Shown here in pieces: positions 1 through 10,498 of a DNA stretch of 64,000 nt (positions are counted from its first letter, which is position 1; the number at the start of each line of letters is the position of its first letter). A model generated the notes under the pieces. It had not been told where the DNA came from and ran no database searches. It saw only the letters and a program-made list of their open reading frames with translations. Both the position numbers and the translations under genes were made by a program. Origin of the DNA: Diplonema papillatum (taxonomy: Eukaryota; Euglenozoa; Diplonemea; Diplonemida; Diplonemidae); NCBI GenBank assembly GCA_030068145.1, contig JAPJBO010000026.1, positions 310,001 through 374,000 on the forward strand. Reading direction: 5' to 3'.

Positions 1-25
1 CTGCAAAGTGGGTCTTCTCTGTTGT
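1..25 (+). repeat. Fragment of dispersed element R2 at the window edge
   Basis: The first bases match the inner segment of the R2 element seen intact near 25543, 34013 and 52955 (tACAAAGTGGGTCTTcTct). The element is cut by the window start. Confidence 0.45.
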
Positions 26-61
26 GGCAGCCTTCTCATGTGAAAATTTAGTATGGCGCTT

Positions 62-165
62 TCTTTTGTTTGTGCGCACTAGCGGAACTCACCGGCTTTG
101 GTAAGTTTCATGTAGTGCGCTGCCAACTACTAATTTTTAGTACCAACAATGCATTGTTAACACAA
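62..165 (+). repeat. Repeat R9, copy 1
   Basis: About 100 bp that recur at 2222-2340 with roughly 80% identity by eye. The shared core contains TTTGTGCGCA, GCGGAACTCACC and GCTGCCAACTACT. A shorter, inverted core is found in the small intron at 6684-6737. The other two copies are intronic, so this one may lie in an intron of a gene beyond the window start, but I see no exon next to it. Confidence 0.6.
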
Positions 166-1118
166 AAAAGGGAAGACGCGGACAACCGCGCACACACCTG
201 TGAGATCCGCCCCGTTGAGAACCACCCCCTCGACGTCTCCAGAGCAGAGTTGCTTGTTTATGTTCTCGACGATGCTGTGGGCGGACTCGCTCGTTTTGCA
301 CGCTTCTTGCGCGGCCATTGCTGCGGTCGTCGGCATGGGTATCAAGGTGTGCAAAGGTTTTCTCCCTGTTTCCTGCGCGCGAGTTTGTTTGGCTGCGACT
401 CCTGCAATCTCAAGACCGCGAAGGGCCATCGCCACGGGTTAGACCGTCGATGCACCCAGAAAACGGCGCGCAGAGGGCATCTGCGATGTTAGGGCGCAGC
501 ATACAGCAACCGACTCACTTTAGAAGCCTGTTCCGCTGTCAGTATTATAAGTACTTCCTGACTCCAGGAGCTGCGCAACTCCGTGGCCTGGCAATGGTGA
601 ACACGCGTTGCGCACGCCAACCGTCTGCTGGGGTCAGAAGGGGCAACGTCAGCTACGAGGTTGGGAGGAGCTCAGTAGGAGAGGATTGCCTTTCTTTTCT
701 AGCATGACCCCGCTTTCGTTGTGGCTGGCACACGGAAGAAGAAGAGGGGCGCTGCCATCAACAAAAGCTATATCTTTTTTTTGTTTCTGGCGCCGAAAAC
801 TGGTACGCTGGTGGAAACCAGCGCACGACAACTCCCAACGAACGAAGCAAACGGGGGCTAAGAGTGGGGCACACACGCCGCTTTCAAACGGAACGTTTCG
901 TCGATCAGCGGCGCAGGGAATGCGGAAAACTGCGTCGCCCACAGACATTGTTTTTGGCGGTGCTGAGATCACCTTACCCGATTGATGCTCTGTTTGAAGC
1001 TAACAATCTCCAAGTCTCGTGAGACTCGCACGTCGTAAGGCATGCATTAATCTTGGGCAAATACAAGTGCTCTCGGCAAAGCATTTTTGCATCCGGCCCG
1101 AGGACTTTGCGGACACGG
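166..1118. other. No gene recognised
   Basis: Only short, mutually overlapping open frames without the GC-rich third positions of the clear genes. I read this as spacer, including the 3' flank of the 1119-3682 gene. Confidence 0.5.
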
Positions 1119-3682
1119 CTACCAATCTTCGTCGCTGCTGATCTCTGGCGAAGTAGAGCGCTCCGACGCCCGCCGCTGCCCGCTGGGCGCCGGGGCCGTC
1201 GCACTCCGGCCCGCGTTGCGCCTCCGCAGGACGGTTTCCCAGATCTCCTGCTTTTTGTTGCCGACGTCCTTCGGGAAGATTTGCATCTTCGACTTCTCGC
1301 GCATCGTCCGCTGCATGGTGGACCTCCACAGCGCGTCGTCCGCCGCTTCGTCGTCGCTGTCGGCACCCCAAAGCAGGCGGCGGGCGAGGAGGACGCGCTC
1401 CATTTGCTTCCGATGCCGGGAGCCGGACTCGCCGTCCGACGACGACGAAGACATGGCGTCGTCGTCATCGTCTTCGAGGAGGCTCGCGTCGAAGGGGGCC
1501 GCCTGGCTCGCGGCGTGGGGCGCGTGGCCCGGCGGCTTCGCGCCCTTCGCCGCCCGGAAGCTCACGGGCGGCGGGCCGCCGGCGCCGCCGCCGTCCGACA
1601 CGAAGTCCTTGCCGCTCGCCCCGTAGCCCCCCACCCGGTCCGCCGCCGCGGCAGCGTTCGCGTACCACCGCCGCGCGGACGCCGCCGCGGCGCGCTGCGG
1701 GGACCTTGCAGACGGCGACGGGGTTCGGCACCTCGCCCTCTTCCACCGCGTGAGGCCTGAAGGGGAAAAGGGGAAGAGTTGCTTCAATGGAAAGAGCGCG
1801 GGGTATCTTGTGAATAAATACTTGATTGGAGGGGCCGGGGTGTGTCCAGCTCTACTTTTTTTCCGGTGCCAGCGTCAGTACATCAGCTCGCTGAGGGAGT
1901 GTAGGAGGCGTTGCTCTTGTCAACCCTAGCCCTGTGGCGGCGGTCGTGGTAGAAATCTGTAGTTGCGGGGACACCACCTACCCGTACCATAATGGTGCCC
2001 CTCTCAGCTGGTAAACCCTGATGTGGTGTGCCAAAGGAGCCGGGACGCAGCACAAAAAATCGGCACCAGACCTTTATGGGTCCGAGCTTGCACACGGGTG
2101 CTAGCAGCAGATTGACCTGGTGTTGTCAGTGCCACGTAAACACCCTGTAAGACCGGAGCTCGCGCTCTAAGGTACCTTTAGCGGATTGGCCCAGCAGTAA
2201 GCCAGTCCCCGGCCGCTACCAGGTTTTCGATACAATTCTGTTTGTGCGCAGCGGAACTCACCTGCTTTGCTAAGTCACGTGTAGTACGCTGCCAACTACT
2301 GATTATTAGTGCCAACAATTGCATTGTTTTGTTTGTACGTGCCCGGGAGAATTTGCCTGTTCGTGAATGAGTGTGAGTGAATCTGATCGGGCTAATCTTC
2401 CCCCCAACACGCTGCCGGCGTTCTCTTTCGTCTTTGCAACGCATTTTGTTTCCACGAAAGAAAAATGGGCGCTACGGAACGGGGGCACACCAGCTTTGCT
2501 CTTCCCGCGCGTCCGCGTTGCCGGCTCGGCGGCCGTCGCCTCCGGGGCGCCCTGCTTGTTTTCGGCGGTCGACGACTTGAGCACCCGCCAAACGACCAGC
2601 TCCTTGGGCACGTCGACGGCGTCCTTGACTTCGGACAGCGGGTGCAGGAGGCGGTAGGACGCTTGCGGCGGCAGGCGGCCGGTGGTGATGTCGGTGGCCA
2701 TGTTCCTGACGCCGGCCTCGCCGTGGAAGAGGTCGACGACGAACTCGGTCAGCTTCTGGTGGATGACGGAGTCGAGGGACGCGCCCTCCTCCGCCTTGGC
2801 CGGCTCCGCCGAAGGCTCGTCGTGCGAGGCGAGCGACTCCGCGCCGCGGCTGCGCGCGTCGGCGGGCTCGTCCTCGCAGTCGCCGAAGGAAGACCCGCTT
2901 GCGAGGAACCGGAAGGCGACCGTCTGCAGCGGGGCGACGATCTCGCTGTGGCTCCGGTCCTCGAAGAACGCCGCCGCGCGCAGCCGCTCGGACTCCGCGC
3001 GGTCCACCAGGGACTGCGTCCGGTTAGACAGCAGCCCGCGGGCAGGCGCCTCCGCGCTGCCCTCCGTGGACGACCCCCCCGCGAACTCCGCCGAATCGGA
3101 CACCGGCGGCGCCGCGTCGCTTCTCGGCGACGATTTCGGCGGCGGCGGCGGGTCGTCGATCTGGCTGTATTTCAGGGCCAGCGTCTGGGTGTGGCCGTAG
3201 GAGTCAGTGGACGTGAGGGTCAGCGCGACGGCTGACGACGCCGAGAAGTCTGGGGGCGCTGACGCGGGCGCCGGGCGGAGCGGCGCGGCCGGTGAGGAAG
3301 GCGCGCCGCGCGTGCCGAGGCGGGAAATCGCGTTTTTCGGCCGAGCCGTGCTCGGCTTCGAAGCAACGATGCCGTGCCGCCGCAGGACTGTCTCTGGTGT
3401 GGGCCCGGAGAGCGCGGGGTGGGTGGACGCCGGCAGCCGCACGGCGCTGGGCGCCGGCGGCGAGAACCGCACGATGCGCCGCATGGCCTCCGCGAGCTGC
3501 AGGTCGCGGCTCTCGGCGCCGGGCGGCGCCTCCATGTGGCGGATGATGTTCGTGACCCGGCTGCTCGCCCGGATCTCCGGCAGCCCGCACTCCACCTCTC
3601 CGCCGTCATCGCCAGCCGGCGCGCCCCCGTCTTCATCCCGGAAGCGGCGGCGCTCGACCCTCACGACACGCGCTCGCTTCAT
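1119..3682 (-). CDS. Unknown disordered protein, two exons (1119-1756, 2491-3682)
   Basis: I do not recognise the family. Exon 1 runs from an ATG at 3682 (MKRARVVRVERRR) to a GTGTGC donor after 2491 in phase 1. Exon 2 starts after a pyrimidine-rich CTTCAG at 1757 and is open only in the matching phase, so the join adds exactly 610 codons (609 residues). The N-terminal region is basic. The middle is rich in Ser, Ala and Pro. A more folded-looking stretch around residues 285-385 includes SLDSVIHQKLTEFVVDLF and ELVVWRVLKS. Exon 2 has an acidic run (EDDDDDA), a serine run, a charged helical segment and the C-terminus SSDEDW. The intron holds an R9 repeat. Truncated copies of the 5' end lie at 3855-4870. 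Exon reality is well supported by codon bias; the function is unknown. Confidence 0.75.
2222..2340 (+). repeat. Repeat R9, copy 2 (inside intron 1757-2490)
   Basis: Matches 62-165 over about 100 bp (GCGGAACTCACC, GCTTTG, TAAGT, GCTGCCAACTACT). It lies within the inferred intron of the 1119-3682 gene. Confidence 0.6.
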
Positions 3683-3854
3683 CCGAACAACACCCCCTTC
3701 CTCCCTGCTACCGCATCTCGTACTATTTTATCCCAGCCCTCCCTTGCGAGTTTCTTCTTTCCTTATCTGGTTGGTGCTGTGTAATGTGGTTCTCCGGATT
3801 CCTGGCTCCCCGCGATTGCAACGAGAGCACGCATGTGCTCGCATGCTAACGGGT

Positions 3855-4130
3855 GTCACCGGAGAGCGCGGGCTGCTCGCCCGGATCTCCGGCAGCCCTC
3901 TCCGTCATCGCCAGCCGGCGTGCCCCGGTCTACCCTCACGACGCGCGCTCGCTGCATCCGTACAACCTCCTCCCCTCCCTGCTACCGCATCTCGCACCTT
4001 TTTCTTCCATGCCCTCCCTTGCGAGTTTCTTTCTTGATCTGGTTTATGCTGTGTAATGTGGTTTTCCTGATTCCGGGCTCCTTCCCACGATGCAACTAGA
4101 GCACGCATGTGCTCGCATGCTCATGGGTGT
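3855..4130 (-). pseudogene. Truncated copy of the 5' end of the 1119-3682 gene, with internal deletion
   Basis: The text around CACCGGAGAGCGCGGG and CTGCTCGCCCGGATCTCC recurs from the parental first exon (near 3405-3590), but about 140 bp between them is missing. It is followed by the start-codon region (CGCGCTCGCTGCATCCG, compare the parent at 3670) and by the parental upstream flank (CTCCCTGCTACCGCATCTCG ... GCTGTGTAATGTGG at 3975-4058, compare 3703-3785). It therefore copies 5' flank plus part of exon 1 and cannot encode the full protein. Confidence 0.7.
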
Positions 4131-4470
4131 CACCGGAGAGCGCGGGGTGGGTGGACGCCGGCAGCCGCACGGCGCTGGGCGCCGGCGGCGAGAACCGCAC
4201 GATGCGCCGCATGGCCTCCGCGAGCTGCAGGTCGCGGCTCTCGGCGCCGGACGGCGCCTCCATGTGGCGGATGATGTTCGTGACCCGGCTGCTCGCCCGG
4301 ATCTCCGGCAGCCCGTACTCCACCTCTCCGCCGGCGCCGTCATCGCCAGCCGGCGCGCCCTCATCCCGGAAGCGGCCTACCGCATCTCGCGCTCTTTTTT
4401 TTTTTTCCCAGCCTCGTTCGGGGGTAAGGTACCAGGGAAAGCCTGCTACACGGGAGCCAAGCTTCACGTG
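4131..4470 (-). pseudogene. Second truncated copy of exon 1 of the 1119-3682 gene
   Basis: Nearly identical to the parent from about 3411 to 3640. It keeps about 85 codons in frame, including GLPEIRASSRVTNIIRHMEA with only a few changes (for example P to S and C to Y). The parental start region is lost and replaced by unrelated sequence before a CCGCATCTCG flank. Downstream the frame runs into the neighbouring copy (GDTHEHASTCVL) and stops. It is a 5'-exon fragment, not a complete paralogue. Confidence 0.75.
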
Positions 4471-4699
4471 TTCGGCGGTACTGCAGAGCCACGGGCCTAC
4501 GGGTCAAGTGGCTACCGATTTCCCAACCTAAGCATCAAGGCGTGGCGCACCTTGGGGCTTGGCGCTCGCGCTGAACACAAGCTCGTCGAGACGGTCAGCC
4601 ACCGGGCAGAGCGGACGGGGTTGTGGCACTGTGCTGCCTCCGACTCAAGCTTTGCAAGCTGTGGTTGACCGTCACGTTCCTGGACCAGGAGCGGCCTTT

Positions 4700-4870
4700 T
4701 TCTTTTTCTTCTTCTCTTCTTCCCAGCCTCGTTCGCCCTCCCCCGCGGAAAATTGGCTGGCTTCCGAGTTTCTTTCCTTTTCCGCCTGTGTTTCGTAGCT
4801 GTATACGGTGGCCCTCCTGATTGCTGAATCCCCGCAACAACGATGCAACAAGAGCACATGCGCTACACAC
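4700..4870 (-). repeat. Further copy of the same gene's 5' flank
   Basis: CTTCCCAGCCTCGTTCG ... GAGTTTCTTTCC ... GAATCCCCGCAACAACGATGC ... AAGAGCACATGCG follows the order of the flank at 3730-3840 and 4020-4115 but is more diverged. No exon sequence follows. This suggests that at least three rounds of copying involved the upstream region. Confidence 0.5.
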
Positions 4871-5508
4871 GCGCTACAAAGCTGCTGCAGTTTGGTGAGG
4901 GCCCATTTGCTCGGCACGCCCGTTCGCGCTGGCGCGCCAGACAACCGGCACGGAAAGAACGAAAAGGACAACAAAAATGCGGAACTCCTGAACAGAATTG
5001 ATTGAAGATGCAACTTTTCGACTACACGCTACAACGGGGGGGTGGGCGGCGGCGAAGCTCGTTGGTCCCCCCGACATGCGCCGGGCGCAGCAGGCGGGCG
5101 ACAGGGGCGCAGGCGCAGGGGTTTTCGCACCAGACTGAAAAGGCTGGGTGCAGCGCCGATCCGGCAGAGCTTCGCGGCCTGGACGTTCAAGGGCGGGGGA
5201 AGCAGGCCGCCCGCCGAGCGCTAAAGCTGCGGCAGCGGTCGGAGTTCCCCATCGGCCGACCAACGAGGATGGGCTGTCGAGAATCGTTGGCTGCGCACGA
5301 CTTCGGCTTTTCACGTTTTTCCCACTGTCGCGCGGCAGGTGCCGACTCTACCGTGCACCGCCCGGCACGGCCTGCCTGAACCGCGTTCTGACTCACGACA
5401 GAACCTGACGCAAACGGTTGCGCATGCGGCCGAGACACTTTCCCCTGCGCAGGGAGGAGATGAATCTCTTAAACGCAAGATGTTCCCACGGCAGAAGGCA
5501 TGGGGCAG
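4871..5508. other. Spacer with an unexplained GC-rich island (about 5036-5275)
   Basis: The island has exon-like base composition and is open in several frames on both strands, but none has a convincing start, splice pair or recognisable protein. It could be an isolated exon of an unseen gene or an old gene fragment. Confidence 0.35.
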
Positions 5509-8500
5509 CTACGCAAGCTCTGCGCCGTTTGAAAGCTTCGAAAGGTGCTGCTGGATGAAGTTCTGGACCGCCGTGGCGTTGGACTGGTGGCTGTCCCTTC
5601 GGAGCATGATCGACACGCGGACCACGGCTTCCACAAACTCCTCGTACAACAGCTCCTGATCCACCGTCAGCGAGCAGTGTACTTTGAAGTCATTCTTGCC
5701 CCGCGTCAGCTTCTCGAGCTTCACCTTCCTTTGCTTTCGCCTGCTCTCCAGCGCTTCATTCAGGATGTCCCCCGGCGTCGGTCTGTCAAGCTGACTCGGT
5801 CGAGACTGCGTTGTGGATTGCAAATTTAAGACCGTGAAACAGCTGAGAGATCCCATCGGACAGGTTTTCCGACTGCCGCAATCGTGAGCAACACACACTC
5901 ACGAGGTCTGGTCGGGTGGCGGACGATTCGCAAGAACCCCCTGCTGTTTCACAAACAAAAACGGGACGGGCATACTTCGTCTCCTCGCATGGTTGACGTT
6001 GGAGAACGGCTTCTCAGAGATAGGTGGTCCACTGTGGTTTGGGGAGGTAGGTTCGGGTTCATGAAGCACCAAAGCCCATCTGGCACGAGGCGGTTGCTGG
6101 GACGAAAGCAGAACAGCGTGCACCGATCGTGCAACGTGCTTGCCACCAACTACGGGCTATTTCTTTTGCGATAACCAGTAACCACCTCCTTAGTGAGCAT
6201 ACTTGTTACAGCTAAAAAGGAGTTTAACGTGAACGCGCTCAGGTCAAATCGCACAAACAAAAAATTGGACACAGCACAACGGAATTGAAAACAGGATAGT
6301 ACGCGGTTGCTGTTGGATGGACAGGAAGAGAGAAAACAAAGTACCGTCATCTACATCGGCGCTCGACAGGAACACGCTCTCCGTCGCACTGTCGCGACCC
6401 GACGGACGTTGTTTCTGTAAGTGTTTGTTGAGCTTTTGGGGCTTTTGATGCCGCATGTCCAATGACGGGAAGACGGCAGCTGTTCCCCCTTGGTGCCGGG
6501 GTCTTCGGATCGTTTGCGCGCAGCTTTTCAAATTCTGAGCGTGAATCGATGCAACAAAAAAGCCAGAAGCAGCTAAGAAGATCAGCCAGTCGAACTCAAA
6601 ACCCGATCAGGAAGCATCTACCTTTCGTACGCGAAATTATCGCGAACGAAAGGGGAAAAGTGCCGAAAAACGGCCTCGGATGCCTGCAAGGCAAGTGAGT
6701 TCCGCGTGTGCGCACAAACAGAGGCAAGAGCACGTACCTTCGCAAACTTCGGCGGGAAAGGAGAGAGCTCTTGCCCCGCGTCGAGGTTCTCGATCGACGG
6801 CGTCACGTTGAGGATGAGCGGCGTGTCGAAGAGGGCGAGGACCGATTGGGTGGACAGAGCGCCAGCGCCGCGGCCCAGGAGGGCGAGGTCGCGGAGCATG
6901 GTGAGGAACTGGCGCACCGTTATCACGACGTCGTGGGCGGGGCGGGTTCTTTGGGTGGCGAGGCCTTTGAACGTCCGGGTCGAATACTGCTGGTACAAGG
7001 ACCACAGCAAGTCTTTCGACGCGCTCAGGACAGAGGAAAGCCGGCTAGACTCCTTGAGGAACGACGTCTCCTGCGACGAAGGCTTGAGGTCACTCTGCAG
7101 CACGACAGCAAGTTTGTCTGCGAGGGTCAGAGAAGGGAAGTTCGCGTATTTCAGCGCCGCAATCCGGACGATCGCTTCAGTGAAGTCACGGAAGTACATG
7201 TACGTCGTCGAGCTGTGGATGTCTCGGAGGACCATCGACTGCGAGGAATGGCGCGACAAACCGCCGCTGTGGCTGTGTCTGATCGACCCGCCGCCCCGCG
7301 ACTTGGGCGTCGTGTTGACGGACGCCTTCCTCTGCATCGACACGCGGCGCGAAGTGTTTGCCACGGAGCGCCCGTCGGAAGCTTTGCTCTTGCGGCGGTC
7401 GGAGTACCCGGCGTGGCTGCGGCCGCTGTGCGTCTTGGGCTCGGTCTCGGCGGGACCCCCGCCTCCCCCCGCCCCCGCGGCTCGGCTGCCGGCGATGCTG
7501 ATTACGTCGGCGCTTTTGTCGACGAAAGCTATCGACAGCCCGGCGGAACCCTCCCTCAACCGCGACGGAAGCGGGTCGAGCTTGACTGGAGGCTTGCTGT
7601 ACACGAGGCGCGACGCGCTGCCTGCAGGGCCTGGCTGCTGGAAGGTGAGGAAGATGCGGTCCACCGCCGCAAGGGAGAGATCGGAGTTGATGAGGTGCGT
7701 GTCCTTAACGAGCCGCCAGAACTGCAGCATGCTCAGCGCCGACAACGCGTCTCCGCTTCGCTGCTCGTGGTCGGTGTGGATCGACGTGTAATGCTGGTAC
7801 AGGCGCCGGAGGCTCCAGTAGTGCCGCGACAGGAGGCAGTGGACGCGATCGAGCACTCGGTCCTTGTCGGCCTCCCCGATCAGCAGGTCGTCCACCTGCA
7901 GCGGGACGAAGCGGGTCAGCGACGCCTTCGTCGGCAGCTGCATCTTGCCCGTCGGCTCGTCGCGCGAAAAGCTGCCGGTGTACACGGCGCCGGTCTCGTA
8001 CAGAAACGTCCCCTCCCCGTGCTTTTGGTTGTCCTCCCACCGGCCCTCGTACCGCGACCCGTCCCGGTAGCAGAACACCCCGCGGCCGTGTCGCTTGCCC
8101 TTTTTGAACCCGCCTGTGTGTGGGTTTTGGAGTTGCAGCTCGCTTGAGCATCCGGGGGTTTAGAGCCTCCGGGCGACCTTAGTCAGCCGGTGAGTTCTTT
8201 CGAATCGAAACGTGTTTCGTGTCCAATGATGGGAGCTGCAGCCTTGCTCTCGTGGGGGTTAGGGTCTTTGGATCTGCAGCGGATCCGCTTCCGCGGCATG
8301 CCGCGGCTCCCCCGCATACAGATGTGTCGAGCCTCACTCGTACACGTTTTCCAGGACACAAAAGAGGAACGTAGTTGCAGAACAAGTGGTCGCAACGGCT
8401 GGGTTTTGTATTTCCATCAATCCCGAAATGGGCGCACAGTCTTCAACCCTTGTTTTTGTGTTACCGTCGATCCCGAAGGACGATCAGATTTTTTTTCTTT

Positions 8501-9433
8501 TTTCTTGCGCGGCGTTCCAGCGATACGGAAGATTGCCTTGGCAGTTGTACTTGCCTGTAGGGCACCGGTTTCACAAAAAAAGCGAAAGCGCACACCCGTG
8601 TAGTGGTTCGCCCGCTGCTGCAGCGCGAGGCCGTACTGCTTCGGGTCGATGTCGGCCAGCGGCGGCATGGGCGGGTCCGTCGGAGTCGCCGCGCTCGCGT
8701 AGTACCAGTACGTCCCGCTGCCGTCGATCTGCCCATCCTTCCAGTCGCCGTCGTACTTCTGCACGGGCCGCTGCGTCGCCGGGTCAACCCACACCATCAC
8801 CCCCCGGCCGTCCTTCTTGTCGTCGAGCCACTCGCCGACGTATTTCGACCCCGACGGATACACCATGGTCCCAAACCCCGTCCTCGCGCCGTTGTCCCAA
8901 TCACCGTCGTAGTACGACGACGAGGAGTACTGCATCCTTCCCTTCCCGGAGAACACACTGTCGGTCCAGTCCCCTGTGTACGTCTCCTTCGTGGCTGCGC
9001 GTACGAACGAACCTTTCCCGTGCCGGATGCCAGCTTGCACTTCACCGTCGTAGGTGTCGCCGTTGGGGTATACGTAAAGGCCAGACCCGTCGATTCCGTG
9101 GTTTTCAACGTCGCCCGTGTACGTCATGCCGTCTTCCCACGCAAACCGACCCGATCCATTGGCCAGGCAGTTTTTGTACCAGCCGGAGTACGTGTACCCT
9201 ATGGTGTACGCGCCGGTGCCCGTCCCGTCGAACTGTTCGACGCCCTCGCCGGTGCCGTCCGCGGCGAGGCCGTCGGTCCTCGATATGGACCCGGAGTAGC
9301 TCGCCATCGCGAGCTTCATCATCTCGATGTCGACGGTGCTCGTCTGCCCCGGCGGCTCGAGCACGCTGTAAATGTTCGGCGGCGGCTGCGGCGGGCCCTG
9401 GGCCACGCTGCCCCAGTCGGGTTCGGGCAGCAT
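5509..9433 (-). CDS. RSPH10B-like radial spoke head protein with MORN repeats
   Basis: Exons: 8596-9433, 6738-8113, about 6622-6683 and about 5509-5794. The ATG at 9433 opens MLPEPDWGSV. MORN units (YxGxWxxxxxxGxGxxxY type) fill roughly residues 75-310. The first intron (8114-8595, donor GTGTGC, acceptor CACACAG) splits a MORN unit that rejoins as YTGGFKKGKRHGRGVF. A 54-bp second intron (6684-6737) is in frame and could be retained. After the MORN block come a low-complexity linker and the helical motif YFRDFTEAIVRIAALKY, echoed in the last exon by LYEEFVEAVVRVSIML. MORN repeats followed by such a region, and about 853 residues in total, fit the RSPH10B family (human about 870), an axonemal radial-spoke component. 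The last join is uncertain: donor GTAGAT to 5794, or GTTCGC to 5805. Confidence 0.82.
6684..6737 (-). repeat. 54-bp intron carrying an R9-like core
   Basis: On the minus strand it reads GTACGTGCTC ... CTTGCCTTGCAG and includes GTTTGTGCGCAC and GCGGAACTCAC, the R9 core in the opposite orientation to the copy in the 1757-2490 intron. The length is divisible by three and the sequence has no stop, so retention would add 18 residues. Confidence 0.55.
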
Positions 9434-10498
9434 TGTTTTTTTCTGTTTTGCCTGCCGCGCTCGGCCGCCGTAGCAGGGGGAGGGGTAGGTGCCCTGTGTA
9501 CCTGCTTCGCGGCGGACGTGCGCGACGCGGTTCAGGTCGCCGGGGAAGGTTCTTGACCTGTTTTTCTTGCCCTTCTCCTCCCCCCCCTTATTCTGTGCGT
9601 TTCCCCCCCCCCCCCCCCCTCCGCCCGCCTTTCGCAAGGCAAGGGGGACGAGAGGTTCCTTTTCTTTTTCCTGCGCGGTATGTGCGTATAAGTCGATCTT
9701 TGAGTGCGTAAGCCCCTCCGAAGAAAGGTCCATCTCACTAGTTCCAAGCTACTTGGCCCGGGTCTCTGGGTCGCGTCCCCCTCCTTCTCTTGGTCGCCTG
9801 GTCTTGCGTCTTGTTGGTCCGGCCGGGCTGGTCGCTTCGCGCTTCCCCTTCGTCTTGCATCACCTCGTCTCCACTCCCTGCCGCACGGGCTTCTCCGGTT
9901 CGTGCCACCTGCGACGCGGGCCGCTAAACTGCTCTTCTGCGCGACGACTGCTCTGTACTCGTTGCGCGGTATGTGCGTGTGCGGCCACTTTCGGATGCCA
10001 ATTTCCGACTCTTTTCCGGCGTAGATTTTCCAAGCCCAAATGCTGCGAAAACTACGATCTGCTGCACAGGTTGGCAGGCCGCTGACACGAACGCATTGAG
10101 CCTGAGCTAGGTTCGTCGCAAGCGCGCATTATTGTGCCAACTGCTCGTTTCTTTATCAACTGCAAGCCTACGTATGAGCAGTGTTTTTCGAGTTCGTTCG
10201 GACGATGAGATGGCCACGCTTTTGGAGCCACATATCACTGAAGCGGCAGGATGAGATGATCCCTCCCGTAGTTCCGACGTGGGCCGATAACAGAGCGCGA
10301 GGAAAGACAGAAAAGCATGGGTAGCACGAATAGGGCACCTTGAAGCAACAGGCGAAGACTAACTGAGGGGGAGTTGGTCCCCCTCGGATGCCCTCGCACC
10401 CCGGCAAACAGAATGAGAGCACGACGAGCAGCAGTGCGCGTGCGCGCTTTAGTTGTGGCATAACCGAAAAGCACAAGGGAGTGCGCCGGGAAGCCGGC
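9434..10498. other. Spacer between genes
   Basis: The RSPH10B-like 5' side includes a C-run at 9605-9620 and a pyrimidine-rich stretch; an acceptor-like AAACAG stands just before AAAAAAACAATG at the start codon. The rest (to 10498) has no convincing gene. Confidence 0.45.

Noticed and set aside
1883-2095. A 70-codon open frame inside the first intron
   Set aside because: No splice pair keeps phase with exons on both sides, whereas the direct 2491-to-1756 join does.
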